Below, piece after piece: positions 11,978 through 21,641 of a stretch of 64,000 nt of DNA. Numbering within the stretch: the stretch's first letter is position 1; each line of letters begins with the position of its first letter. This DNA comes from Candida dubliniensis CD36 (taxonomy: Eukaryota; Ascomycota; Pichiomycetes; Serinales; Debaryomycetaceae). The stretch is from NCBI RefSeq assembly GCF_000026945.1, contig NC_012863.1, forward strand, positions 773,501 to 837,500. Reading direction: 5' to 3'. Under the pieces are notes generated by a model, which ran no database searches, was not told the DNA's origin, and saw only the letters and a program-made list of their open reading frames with translations. Both the position numbers and the translations under genes were made by a program.

Positions 11978-11985
11978 TATAAATA
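11978..11985 (+). promoter_or_regulatory. TATA box of the second wall-protein gene
   Basis: TATAAATA lies 174 bases before the ATG, after a poly(A) run, matching the arrangement at 6009-6016. Confidence 0.55.
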
Positions 11986-12123
11986 GATACCAAAAATGGA
12001 TCAAAATGTTGGATTTCAAATCTAGTTTCTTCTTTCTTTCTTTCTTTCTTTCTTATTTATTTATTAATATCAAAACTACTCCACAAATCTCTCCTCACCT
12101 CCCAACTCCCCAACCACCCCCCA

Positions 12124-12137
12124 TAGTCATTCGCTTT
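12124..12137 (+). promoter_or_regulatory. Shared 5' leader motif TAGTCATTCGCTTT, copy 2
   Basis: Identical 14-mer to 6125-6138. It ends 15 bases before the start codon at 12152. Confidence 0.5.
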
Positions 12138-12151
12138 TTATACTTACAAGT

Positions 12152-15100
12152 ATGAGATTTGCAACTACTCAACTTGCCACGCTCGCTTGGTTTATTTTAG
12201 CAACTGAAGCTACCATTCCGTTAAAAGGGTTCTTTAATGATACCAACAAGAATGCTGCTCCAGTTATTACTGAATTAGGTGTTTACCATGAAGAAGAATC
12301 TACTAATGATCAACAACAAAAAGTTGAAGGATTTAATATTGATACAAACATTAAGAAGAAAAGAAATAATGGGAATTCTGGTGACTTCAATGGTGAAGTA
12401 TTTATTACTTCTACCAAAGAATTGAAAACTACTGTGGTAGTTACTTCATGTTTAAACAATGTATGTAGTGAAACATCAATTACTAAACCAAAAACTACGG
12501 TCATTGCTACCACCTCGAAGCATTCAACGTCTAAGCCAACTCATGCTACTACTTCAAAACATACCACTGCCAAGTCAACTCATGCTACTACTTCGAAACA
12601 TACCACTGCTAAATCCACCCATGCTACTACTTCCAAGCATTCAACGTCTAAGCCAACTCATGCTACTACTTCCAAACATTTGTCTTCCAAGTCCACCCAT
12701 GCTACTACTTCTAAATATTTGTCCTCTAAACCAAGTCATGCTACTACCACATCGAAGCATTCAACTTCAAAGCCACCATTTCCATTTACTACAACAAAAT
12801 CTGTTACACCTTTATCATCTTCAATTGCCTCCACTAAACATACCAATCATAAATCCCATAAACCTTCGAAAACCGTTGTTACTATGTCATCATGTTCAAA
12901 TAATGCATGTAGTCATTCTGAAGTTACTACTGGTGTTATAATTGTTACTGATAAAGAAACTGTTTACACAACATTTTGTCCACTCACTGATACAGACACA
13001 GAAATTGAGACTATTTCAAAGCACTCGACTCATGCTACTACATCAAAACACTTAACTCATGCTACTACCACATCGAAGTATTCAACTTCAAAGCCACCAT
13101 TTCCATTTACTACAACAAAATCTGTTACACCTTTATCATCTTCAATTGCCTCCACTAAACATACCAATCATAAATCTCACAAACCTTCAAAAACCGTTGT
13201 TACTATGTCATCTTGTTCAAATAATGCATGTAGCCATTCTGAAGTCACTACTGGTGTTATAATTGTTACTGATAAAGAAACTGTTTACACAACATTTTGT
13301 CCACTCACTGATACAGACACAGAAACTGAGACTATTTCAAAGCACTCGACTCATGCTACTACATCAAAACACTTAACTCATGCTAGTACCACATCGAAGC
13401 ATTCAACTTCAAAGCCACCATTTCCATTTACTACAACAAAATCTGTTACACCTTTATCATCTTCAACTGCCTCCACTAAACATACCAATCATAAATCCCA
13501 CAAACCTTCAAAAACCGTTGTTACTATGTCATCATGTTCAAATAATGCATGTAGCCATTCTGAAGTTACTACTGGTGTTATAATTGTTACTGATAAAGAA
13601 ACTGTTTACACAACATTTTGTCCACTCACTGATACAGACACAGAAATTGAGACTATTTCAAAGCACTCGACTCATGCTACTACATCAAAACACTCGACCC
13701 ATGCTAGTACTCCAAAGCATTCTACTGGTGAATCAAGTCATGCTACTACCGTGAAACACTCTACTGCTAAGCACTCAACTCATGCCACTCCATCAGAACA
13801 CACTAGTGTTGAATCAAGTCATGCCACCACCATCAAACACTCTACTGCTAAGCACTCAACTCATGCTATTCCATCAGAACATTCTACTGTCAAGCACTCA
13901 ACACATGCCACTCCATCAGAACATACCAGTGTTGAATCAAGTCATGCTACTACCGTGAAACATTCTACTGCTAAGCACTCAAGTCATGCTACTCCATCAG
14001 AACATACCAGTGTTGAATCAAGCCATGTTACCACCATCAAGCACTCTACTGTCAAGCACTCAACACATGCTACTCCATCAGAACACTCGACTCATGCTAG
14101 TATTCCAAAGCATTCTACTGGTGAATCAAGTCATGCTACTACCATCAAACACTCTACTGCTAAGCACTCAACTCATGCCACTCCATCAGAACATACCAGT
14201 GTTGAATCAAGTTATGTTACTACCGTGAAACATTCTACTATCAAGCACTCAACTCATGCTACTCCATCGGAACATACCACTGTTGAATCAAGTCATGCCA
14301 CCACCATCAAACACTCTACTGCTAAGCACTCAACTCATGCTATTCCATCAGAACACACCAGTGTTGAAACTGCTTCAGGTACTACTTCAGAGCATACTAG
14401 TGTTAAATCAAGTCATGTTACCACCATCAAACATTCCACTGCTAAGCACTCAACTCATGCTATTCCATCAGAACACACCAGTGTTGAATCAAGCCATGCT
14501 ACTACCGTGAAACACTCTACTGCTAAGCACTCAACTCATACTACTCCATCAGAACATACCAGTGTTGAATCAAGTCATGCCACCACCATCAAACACTCTA
14601 CTGCTAAGCACTCAACTCATGCTATTCCATCAGAACATTCTACTGTCAAGCACTCAACACATGCTATTCCATCAGAACATACCAGTGTTGAATCAAGTCA
14701 TGCTACCACCATCAAACACTCTACTGCTAAGCACTCAACCCATGCTATTCCATCAGAACACACTAGTGTTGAATCAAGTCATGCTACTACCGTGAAACAT
14801 TCTACTGTTGAAACTGCTTTAGGTACTACTTCAGAACACACTAGTGTTGAATCAGGTTCAGTTACTAAATCAATTCACGTCAAAACTTCGAGACAGTCTA
14901 CCGTTGAGTCAACATCAAGCGTGGCTTCTGCTTCTGAGTCATCAGATTTAGTTAATAGTCTGGAATCAACTGCTTTTGAGTCTTCGATCTCAACCACTAC
15001 TTCAAAAGACTCAACTTCTAAGCCATCGACTTCAGTCAGCACTTTAGAATATTCTACTTCCAAGCCTCCTGCTCCTGCTACTACTTTAGAATATTCAACT

Positions 15101-16696
15101 ACTGAATCCACCATTTTGAGTAGCACTTCCAAGTCATCTACTTTGGGATCATCTGTACCAAGCTCTGCTCCAGAGTCGTCAATATTAACTACCACACCAG
15201 ACTCATCTTCTGAATCTTTAATTTCCACTACTACCTCAAAGTACTCATCTTCTGAATTCTCCAGTTCACCAACTACGTTGAAGTCATATTCCACCAAGTC
15301 AACCATTCCAGGTACCATAGTATATTCTTCTTCTACTACTTTAGGATATTCAGTTACTAAGTTCAGCAATTTAACTACTACTTCAAAACCATCTTTGTCA
15401 ACTACTACTACTGAGTTATTCACATCAGCAACTACTTTGAAATCATTAGTTTCAGAATCTTCTGTTCCTGAATCATCTATTATAAGTACCACCTTGATGT
15501 ATTCTTCCTTCGATTCAACAACTTCAATTGAAACACCAAAGTCTACTATCTCTGAGTCATCGGGTTCAGCTAATCCTTCAAAGTCATCAACTTCAGCATG
15601 GTCTACATTAACAACAACTCCAGAATCATCTCCTATGACTTCAATCCTTTCAACTAACAAGTCCTCCAAACCAAGTACCACGCCAGAGTCAGCTGTTGTT
15701 ACCACAAAGAACCCATCTACTGAATCGACCACAGAAGCTACTACTTGGGAATCATCTGCCTTTGAGTCTTCAGTTTCAACAACTACACCAAAATCATCAG
15801 TAGCAGTCACAACTCCAGAATGGTCGTCTGTTGATACTACATCAAACCCATCTGTTCCAAATACTATCTTAGAACACTCAACTTCAGCTGGTGAAACGTC
15901 ATCAGGTTCAGTGTACACAATTTCTGAGCAATCAACAACTGTTATAACTGTTACGTCATGTTCAAACAATTTATGCAGTAAAACTGAAGTAGCCACTGGT
16001 GTAACTATCATCACTTCTGATACAACAAGTTACACTACATTCTGTCCACTTACTGAAACCACTCCAGTATCTCCTGCTTTAGAATCACTGGTCACAGTTG
16101 GCAAATCGACTTCCAACATTGAAACCACTCCTGTTTCTGAAAGTGCTGTTTCTACTACCTCAGTTGCTTCGAGTGCTGCTTCTACTACCTCGGTTGGTTC
16201 AAGTGCTGCTTCTACTACTCCAGTTTCTAAAAGTGCTGTTTCTACTACCTCAGTTGCTTCGAGTGCTGCTTCTACTACCTCGGTTGGTTCAAGTGCTGCT
16301 TCTACTACTCCAGTTGCTTCGAGTGCTGCTTCTACTACCTCGGTTGGTTCAAGTGCTGCTTCTACTACTCCAGTTTCTAAAAGTGCTGTTTCTACTACCT
16401 CAGTTGCTTCAAGTGCTGCTTCTACTTCGATTACTCCAGATGTTAAAGCCACAACAAATAGTCAAGGTACTAAATCCACCTTAGTTGGTACAGATTCTAC
16501 ATCTACTTCAGAAACTACCGTGATGGTTTACACCACTAAGAGCGTTGCTTCAACTACACTTGAATCGATTTCGGTTGCTGTATCATCTGCTGCTCAGTCA
16601 AGTGTTGCTGCTATTTCTACATACGAAGGTACTGGTAACAACATGAAGTTTTCTTTCAGTGTTGCAATTTTTGGTATTGCTGCCTTTGTAATTTAG
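12152..16696 (+). CDS. HWP-family GPI-anchored wall protein with massive Ser/Thr/His repeats (no Flo11 domain)
   Basis: This 1514-residue paralogue has a signal peptide nearly identical to the 6172 protein (MRFATxQLAxLA). Where the other protein has its adhesin domain, this one has only a short acidic segment and a basic KKKR site at 68-71. Then follow a partial flocculin type-3 unit near 93-105 and a TSKH-rich stretch. Three near-identical 107-residue blocks span about 196-516, each containing one complete SCSNNACS...TTFCPL unit. A His-rich array of HATTxKHST/HAxPSEHTSVESS spans about 517-906. A Ser/Thr stalk, one more flocculin unit near 1263-1303, an SAASTTSVGS array near 1329-1426 and a GPI signal (EGTGNN plus hydrophobic tail) complete it. 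It is probably a wall stalk protein of the C. albicans Hwp2 type; which HWP-family member is orthologous cannot be settled here. Confidence 0.82.
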   Translation: MRFATTQLATLAWFILATEATIPLKGFFNDTNKNAAPVITELGVYHEEESTNDQQQKVEGFNIDTNIKKKRNNGNSGDFNGEVFITSTKELKTTVVVTSCLNNVCSETSITKPKTTVIATTSKHSTSKPTHATTSKHTTAKSTHATTSKHTTAKSTHATTSKHSTSKPTHATTSKHLSSKSTHATTSKYLSSKPSHATTTSKHSTSKPPFPFTTTKSVTPLSSSIASTKHTNHKSHKPSKTVVTMSSCSNNACSHSEVTTGVIIVTDKETVYTTFCPLTDTDTEIETISKHSTHATTSKHLTHATTTSKYSTSKPPFPFTTTKSVTPLSSSIASTKHTNHKSHKPSKTVVTMSSCSNNACSHSEVTTGVIIVTDKETVYTTFCPLTDTDTETETISKHSTHATTSKHLTHASTTSKHSTSKPPFPFTTTKSVTPLSSSTASTKHTNHKSHKPSKTVVTMSSCSNNACSHSEVTTGVIIVTDKETVYTTFCPLTDTDTEIETISKHSTHATTSKHSTHASTPKHSTGESSHATTVKHSTAKHSTHATPSEHTSVESSHATTIKHSTAKHSTHAIPSEHSTVKHSTHATPSEHTSVESSHATTVKHSTAKHSSHATPSEHTSVESSHVTTIKHSTVKHSTHATPSEHSTHASIPKHSTGESSHATTIKHSTAKHSTHATPSEHTSVESSYVTTVKHSTIKHSTHATPSEHTTVESSHATTIKHSTAKHSTHAIPSEHTSVETASGTTSEHTSVKSSHVTTIKHSTAKHSTHAIPSEHTSVESSHATTVKHSTAKHSTHTTPSEHTSVESSHATTIKHSTAKHSTHAIPSEHSTVKHSTHAIPSEHTSVESSHATTIKHSTAKHSTHAIPSEHTSVESSHATTVKHSTVETALGTTSEHTSVESGSVTKSIHVKTSRQSTVESTSSVASASESSDLVNSLESTAFESSISTTTSKDSTSKPSTSVSTLEYSTSKPPAPATTLEYSTTESTILSSTSKSSTLGSSVPSSAPESSILTTTPDSSSESLISTTTSKYSSSEFSSSPTTLKSYSTKSTIPGTIVYSSSTTLGYSVTKFSNLTTTSKPSLSTTTTELFTSATTLKSLVSESSVPESSIISTTLMYSSFDSTTSIETPKSTISESSGSANPSKSSTSAWSTLTTTPESSPMTSILSTNKSSKPSTTPESAVVTTKNPSTESTTEATTWESSAFESSVSTTTPKSSVAVTTPEWSSVDTTSNPSVPNTILEHSTSAGETSSGSVYTISEQSTTVITVTSCSNNLCSKTEVATGVTIITSDTTSYTTFCPLTETTPVSPALESLVTVGKSTSNIETTPVSESAVSTTSVASSAASTTSVGSSAASTTPVSKSAVSTTSVASSAASTTSVGSSAASTTPVASSAASTTSVGSSAASTTPVSKSAVSTTSVASSAASTSITPDVKATTNSQGTKSTLVGTDSTSTSETTVMVYTTKSVASTTLESISVAVSSAAQSSVAAISTYEGTGNNMKFSFSVAIFGIAAFVI
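12738..13700 (+). repeat. Three tandem 321-bp in-frame repeats
   Basis: Units start at 12738, 13059 and 13380 with exact 321-base spacing and differ by only a few bases. Each encodes a 107-residue block holding one flocculin type-3 unit. The high identity indicates recent expansion or ongoing gene conversion, so copy number should vary between alleles. Confidence 0.92.
13700..14870 (+). repeat. Degenerate His/Ser/Thr-rich minisatellite in coding sequence
   Basis: Interleaved units encode variants of SSHATTxKHSTAKHSTHA and PSEHTSVE, about 24-26 residues per higher-order unit. They occur in many copies with shuffled order, including short forms. His recurs every few residues, which is unusual for a yeast wall stalk. 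Confidence 0.85.
16137..16430 (+). repeat. 30-bp in-frame tandem repeats (SAASTTSVGS type)
   Basis: About ten units of 30 bases encode S-A-A/V-S-T-T-S/P-V-x-S/K decapeptides near the C terminus of the wall protein. They form a pattern of larger 60-90-base repeats. Confidence 0.88.
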
Positions 16697-18365
16697 AATT
16701 AATTCCTGATACCATTTATTCAAAAAGCAAAGTGTTGCTTTTTTTTTTTTTTTGTTCTTAAAATTTTCGGTTTTCAATACAATACATCAAGTATTTTGTT
16801 GAATATTTTGTTTGTTATAAAATTAGTTTCGTACTTATATTTTTAAGATATTGTTTTTGATTTTTGATTTTCTATTATTTATTAAATATTATTATTTTCG
16901 GTTTATAGTGTAATACTAATACTTCATATCATTTTTTAATTTTTTATGTAATCGCAGACCTAGTAGGCAGCAAACACAAAATATACCAAATTTTTATCAT
17001 GATCTACTGTATATATGGCAAGTACCGACAAGAATGACAGCGACGTCGAATACAGAACCCCTCCCAACAAAAAAAAATATAGTTCCCACTACTTGCTAAT
17101 ACTGATAATTTTCAATAGGTAATTTATTATGTCGTAATATTATTAAAAATAAGGAAAACAGGTTTAACTAATTGACCAAATATACCAAAAAAAGCTTCAG
17201 CCGTATATGCGAGAGAGACAAATTTTGCTTAGAGCTATTTGATTTCACATTTCTGTCAAATTTGCACTACTTTTTATATACTTTTACTTTACCATCCTTT
17301 TTATATCCTTTCTTTTATAAATCAACCTTACTTTACAGTATGTTCTAACGATTATAACTGTCAATTAAAAAATCCCTTCCTACTTATTAGTGTTCTCCTG
17401 CAAGCTCTCAAGTTCCTAGGAAACCCTTCGAAAATATAAGAAAAGAATAAAAGTGTAAAATAAAGAGAGCCCAAGAGATCAAAATCGTAATTAATAATCG
17501 TCGTGCAATTAGATACAATTTAAGATTATAAATTTGAAGTTAATCCGCAAATGTTAACTAAAAAGAAATTTCACAAGGAATTTTTACTTTGAGTTCCGCA
17601 AATTACTTTATCCGCTAACTCCGCAAGGGTCAAGTTTGCAACAATAGAAAAAAAAAAAAAGAAACATGTTTTCCTTTGGTTTGTGTTTTTCGCGGCTATT
17701 GTTAATTTTGTTATCAGAACTGGAGTCCTTTGTTTCACAAAGCTCAAACTAGCCACAACAATAAAGGATTTTATAAAATAGAAAAATTAGTATAGACAAT
17801 ATCAAATGAGAAGGTCAATGCGCAGGGGCCAACCTTGAAAAATCTCATGGTTTTACAAATGTGTTTTTTTTGACGATTCATAGAGTACAATGAAGCTATT
17901 TACTGTAGCTGTGAAGTGAAGTGAACAATACTCGCCTCCTGATACTTGACGACAATAATTCTGCTAAATAGAATTTTGTGTTTTCAATATGTAAGGTCTA
18001 TCCGGAATTATGCACCAAGTGATACTTTTCTGGGTGAAATTGTTAACATAAAGCAAATGCCAACTTTCCGAAAATTTCAAGATGAAAGATTTGCTTGGGT
18101 ATTCATTTTTTAAAAGAACCGAAAGTGAAATATAGATTTTAGCAGATAACAGTTTTTTAAAATCGTATTCGACTAATTTCACCATGGCTAACCCAAAAAC
18201 AACAAAGCCACACAAATCATCAATCTAATCTGTAGAAGTATCAAAATAAATTTAAGATAAAGACTCTTAAAGAAAATTTTCCTTTTAAAATAATTTCACC
18301 TTGCACAAAAGTTTACTTTCTGTCATTCTCTATTAGACACAAATAAAACTTATATACTATTTGTA
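16697..18365. other. 1.7-kb intergenic region between wall-protein gene and frameshifted ECE1-like copy
   Basis: After the 3' UTR of the 12152 gene the sequence is AT-rich but of normal complexity. Only short ORFs occur, such as 17239-17439 (plus) and 17964-18215 (minus), and they have no recognisable features. No TATAAATA is seen at about 100 bases before 18366, unlike the intact relatives downstream. Confidence 0.6.
16765..16908 (+). promoter_or_regulatory. 3' UTR region with motifs shared with 8435-8614
   Basis: TTTCGGTTTTCAATA at 16765-16779 and TTTTCGGTTTATAG at 16895-16908 keep the same order and similar spacing as those after the 6172 gene. Confidence 0.4.
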
Positions 18366-18603
18366 ATGAAATTTACTCAAATTGCTGCAGTTACCTTTCT
18401 TGCTTTGTCTTCCCAAGCTGCTATTGTTACCAATGAAGCTCAAGGCTATTAAGAGAGATGAGATTTCTTCGATTGTTCAAGAAATTGTTGCTGAAGGAGA
18501 AAAGCTTACTCCTGAAATCGTTGCATTTCTTCAAAAAGTTGCCCCTTTAGTCATTGAGGAGCTTATTAAGGTTTCTCCTTTACTTATTGCTGGTCTTGTT
18601 TAA
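18366..18603 (+). pseudogene. ECE1-like secreted peptide precursor disrupted by a frameshift
   Basis: The ATG at 18366 opens a signal peptide (MKFTQIAAVTFLALSSQA) very like those at 19892 and 23839. That frame stops at 18450-18452, after 28 codons. The +1 frame then carries a KR site (18451-18456) and a 48-residue unit (18457-18600) that aligns without gaps to the terminal unit of the 23839 protein, 26 of 48 identical by hand count. A one-base indel between 18433 and 18450 therefore separates secretion signal from peptide. No yeast splice signals are visible to bridge it. It may be a true pseudogene, a polymorphic allele or a base-calling error. The canonical TATA of its relatives is also missing. 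Confidence 0.75.
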
Positions 18604-19891
18604 TGAAAAAACTAGACGAGGATTTTATTTGATGTTTTATTTAAGTTAAAAATATTTTAGTTTAATCAGGTGGTTATTTTTGAAACACTTGCTATTGTAA
18701 ATTTTATTGTTTATTTGTTTTATGTACTTTTTTTTTATATTAATATTATAAGGCTTTGTTTATGCTATCATTTGTGTTTAATTTGTTAAATATATTGTAA
18801 ATTGTCCAAACTCCACGTTTACAGACAAACCCATTTTACAATAGAACTTACAATCAGAAAGAAATAGAGAATAATAAAAAAATGAATATCTATGTATTAC
18901 AAAATGCCGTTCTTTCAACTGACTAAAATTTATGTCAATGTGTTGGAATTCACACGGCAAATGCAATGTAATTGGTGGTTCGGGTATAAGTGTAACTTGA
19001 TTACGTTGGACATATGTACAATTTCACGCACAAAGACTTATCATAAACATTCGGGACATGAAGATTTCATTTTAGATCAAATAAATGTAGGTTGTGCGTA
19101 TTTGGTATTCTTAGATCTGGTGCGAAGCTTGTACAAGGCCCTTCATTATTAGATTACTTATCTTTCAGTTTTAATTTCTCATTCTTTAAATGGGTCGAGT
19201 TTCTTTCTTTATTGCGCTTGATAGTATTTCCATTATCATCAAATTGCTCTCTTTGCACATTTTTGAGAAACAATAAAACCAAAATAATACACAAAATGGT
19301 TTAAACAGAAAACTAGATTGTGCACCTGTCAGTTGAAATGCGTTAAAACTCTCTAAACTCCGTATCTTGCATTGAATCTAATTTGAACATTCTAGCCACT
19401 GGTATTGCTAACCGTAACGGTCACTCAGAGAAACTAACTGGGCATGTAAATCCAAAAACTGCAACCGGTTTTTTTAGCCACAGTAGCCACAAAAAAGCAT
19501 TAAAAACCGATTACGGAGAGGTGGAGGAGTATTCACTCAATCCAGAAACAACGCCATACCTCAATTACACAGTTACAATAGTACAAAGGAATCAATGCAA
19601 TATTTAAATCTTCATTGTTAAAAAAGGAGGAAGGAATTCAAAAAGACATACCATTACCAATAAATATCTTTAGTAGTAGAGCAGAAATGGTCAGCCCACC
19701 ATTCAATTTGAGCCATATCAACGAGTAAAGGGATATTTTTTTTTAAAAAAAGAGTTATCTAACATATACGGTTCTGTTGAAATTTTTGGGTATAAATAGA
19801 GCTATTTAGAACCTTGAACAGTAGATTTTTTTTTCATTTATTTGTTTATTCAACAAAACAACTTACTACCAATCTTCAATTTATCCAAAAA
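18604..19891. other. 1.3-kb intergenic region before the ECE1-like gene at 19892
   Basis: No supported gene. One in-frame stretch near 19383-19607 lacks an ATG start and any recognisable domain. The distal part contains the TATA region of the 19892 gene. Confidence 0.6.
19777..19798 (+). promoter_or_regulatory. Core promoter of ECE1-like gene: TTGAAATTTT plus TATAAATA
   Basis: TTGAAATTTT at 19777-19786, followed four bases later by TATAAATA at 19791-19798, is nearly repeated before the 21740 gene (21642-21662, gap of three). The TATA lies 101 bases before the ATG. Confidence 0.6.
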
Positions 19892-20446
19892 ATGAAATTT
19901 TCCAAAGTCGCCTCAATTGCTTTCCTCGCTTTATCCACTCAGGCTGCTATCGTTCAAAACAATCAAGAACCAACCAAGGTCAAAAAGGATGTTGTTGTTG
20001 GAGGTGCTAATGGTGATGGTAATGGTAATATTCTCTCTCAAAGAGAATACAATTATGATGTTCTTGCCAAAGACGATGAGATCTCAACTATTATTTCAAT
20101 TATAACTAGTGCCCTTACTGATGTTTTACCAGAACTCATCAAGATTATCAGTGGTCTTTTGGGAGATGGATCTTCTCCTAGTGGAGCTCCTGGTTCGTTA
20201 GACTTGCAAAAAATAATTGACGATGTCATTGAGGAAATCAAAAAGATCCTTCCTCAAACTGTCTTAGCTGTTCAACAAGGTTCAAGCAAAGTAAAGAGAG
20301 ATGCTGCATCAGATATTATTCAGGAATTCATTAACGAGGGAATCAAACTTACCCCTGAAGTTATAGCTTTCCTTGAAAAAATTGTCCCTCAAATTATTGG
20401 TGCAATTATCAAGGAAGCTCCTCAACTTATTGGAGGATCTTCTTGA
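19892..20446 (+). CDS. ECE1-family secreted peptide precursor (candidalysin-precursor relative)
   Basis: This 184-residue protein has a signal peptide at 1-19 (MKFSKVASIAFLALSTQAA). A Gly/Asn-rich linker follows, then a hydrophobic segment at about 63-91, a Gly/Ser/Pro hinge, a second amphipathic segment at about 103-127 and a KR site at 135-136. The terminal 48-residue unit (137-184) aligns without gaps to the 23839 unit (23 of 48 identical by hand count). In C. albicans, Ece1 is a hypha-induced precursor cut by Kex2 after KR into secreted peptides, one being the cytolytic peptide candidalysin. Here only one true KR is present; the others look degenerate (KK at 31-32, AKDD at 59-62). So it is a family member, but identity as the toxin-bearing orthologue is not shown. 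The ATG at 19892 is chosen because only a TTG lies upstream in frame. Confidence 0.75.
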   Translation: MKFSKVASIAFLALSTQAAIVQNNQEPTKVKKDVVVGGANGDGNGNILSQREYNYDVLAKDDEISTIISIITSALTDVLPELIKIISGLLGDGSSPSGAPGSLDLQKIIDDVIEEIKKILPQTVLAVQQGSSKVKRDAASDIIQEFINEGIKLTPEVIAFLEKIVPQIIGAIIKEAPQLIGGSS

Positions 20447-21310
20447 GCTATCTACAGAGTTTGGTTAAGCTAGATGTTTATTTTATCGTGTCTCTTTTTT
20501 ATTCACTTATGAGTTGTTAATATACTTTATCAGATATATGTTTTCAGATCTAATAACCATTAAACTGGTTATCTTTTTTTATACTTGTTATATTGCTATA
20601 CAATAAAAAGCATTCAATTTGCAATCGTACTCCATTGTAATATTAAGTAAAGACCAGGCAATCTCATGTATTCGCTCAAGATGCAAAAACAAAATAATAT
20701 ACTGTGAGTAATTCAAGTATCAGATTATAATTTTCCAGTTGTAACCTAAGAAATTCTCTTAACTTTTTACAAAAAGAAAGAGTATCTCGGAACAAAAAGT
20801 GATAAATCAAATTGTTTACAATGGAGGATTAGATACCTTTGTAATATATATTTTCATCCCCTAAATATTCTTCCGAAATAGGAATGCTTATCCATATTCA
20901 TTGTTTAATGTGGAAAAAAAAAAAAAGAATTCTAAATAATGATACTTAGTATTGCCTGATATCTTGTTGCAGCAACAAATACCCTCAAGGATAATTTCCA
21001 GTCAAGTCGTCGGATACAATATATATATACAACTGATCAAATATCCTTTGTATTAAATAGGGAGAAATTAGAAGTAGTCTAAGGTTTCCATATATCACTT
21101 TATTGTTAAGTATTGTTAAAAAAAAAGATCATTGTTAATAAAGCCTGTCAACTATTGTTTCTTCAACAATAGGATTATAATTGGTTGATTGTTGGGAAGC
21201 CGCACGTCAAAATAATTTATCCGAGTAGTGATGTGAGTGTTAAACGATTGCTTAGCAATATCAATGAGTTTTAAATATGCAAAATCGAACAAGATACATC
21301 ATTAGCTTCA

Positions 21311-21445
21311 ATGAAAATTGGTAATTTGCTTGTTTTTCTTTGTATTATTGTTAGTTTGAAACAAGCATGCAAGATATACATACAATCAAGACCAATAACA
21401 AGTGCTCCACTTATTCTATGTTCAGGTTGTTCCATTTTTCAATGA
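21311..21445 (+). CDS. Small ORF with signal-peptide-like start; possible ECE1-like relic
   Basis: An ATG ORF of 44 codons begins MKIGNLLVFLCIIVSLKQA, which resembles the MKFxxIA...SQA signal peptides of its neighbours in length and layout. The remaining 25 residues are not related to the 48-residue unit. No TATAAATA is seen near -100. It may be a decayed family copy or chance. Confidence 0.25.
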   Translation: MKIGNLLVFLCIIVSLKQACKIYIQSRPITSAPLILCSGCSIFQ

Positions 21446-21641
21446 TGCAAATCTAGACAAATATCTAGATATTACTTGAGCTCAAATTTCATTTGTTTAA
21501 TTTAAAAATAACAGGAGATGTTGTCTCCCATTACAAAGATATGTAGTAGAATCAGGCAACAATTCACTTACTGAGTAGCTTTGTTGTTAGTAGCAGAGGA
21601 GTAGGGATATTGGAAGGAATATCCCTTAATCAATGTAGCAA

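Larger units (their letters stand above)
8326..12151. other. 3.8-kb intergenic region between the two GPI wall-protein genes
   Basis: No supported gene is seen. The left part has microsatellites: TTTTTC near 8641-8672, AGTTAA at 8798-8827, a CTTTCACA repeat near 8984-9016, and a TG/CA stretch near 9530-9600. The part from about 9780 to 11150 is of ordinary complexity but has only short, low-quality ORFs. The right part is rich in poly(T) and TTTC near 12030-12053. I infer a long promoter for the 12152 gene. Confidence 0.65.

Noticed and set aside
19383..19607. 74-codon plus-strand frame before the 19892 gene
   Set aside because: It begins with TTG, has no recognisable domain, and no ATG gives a sensible start.
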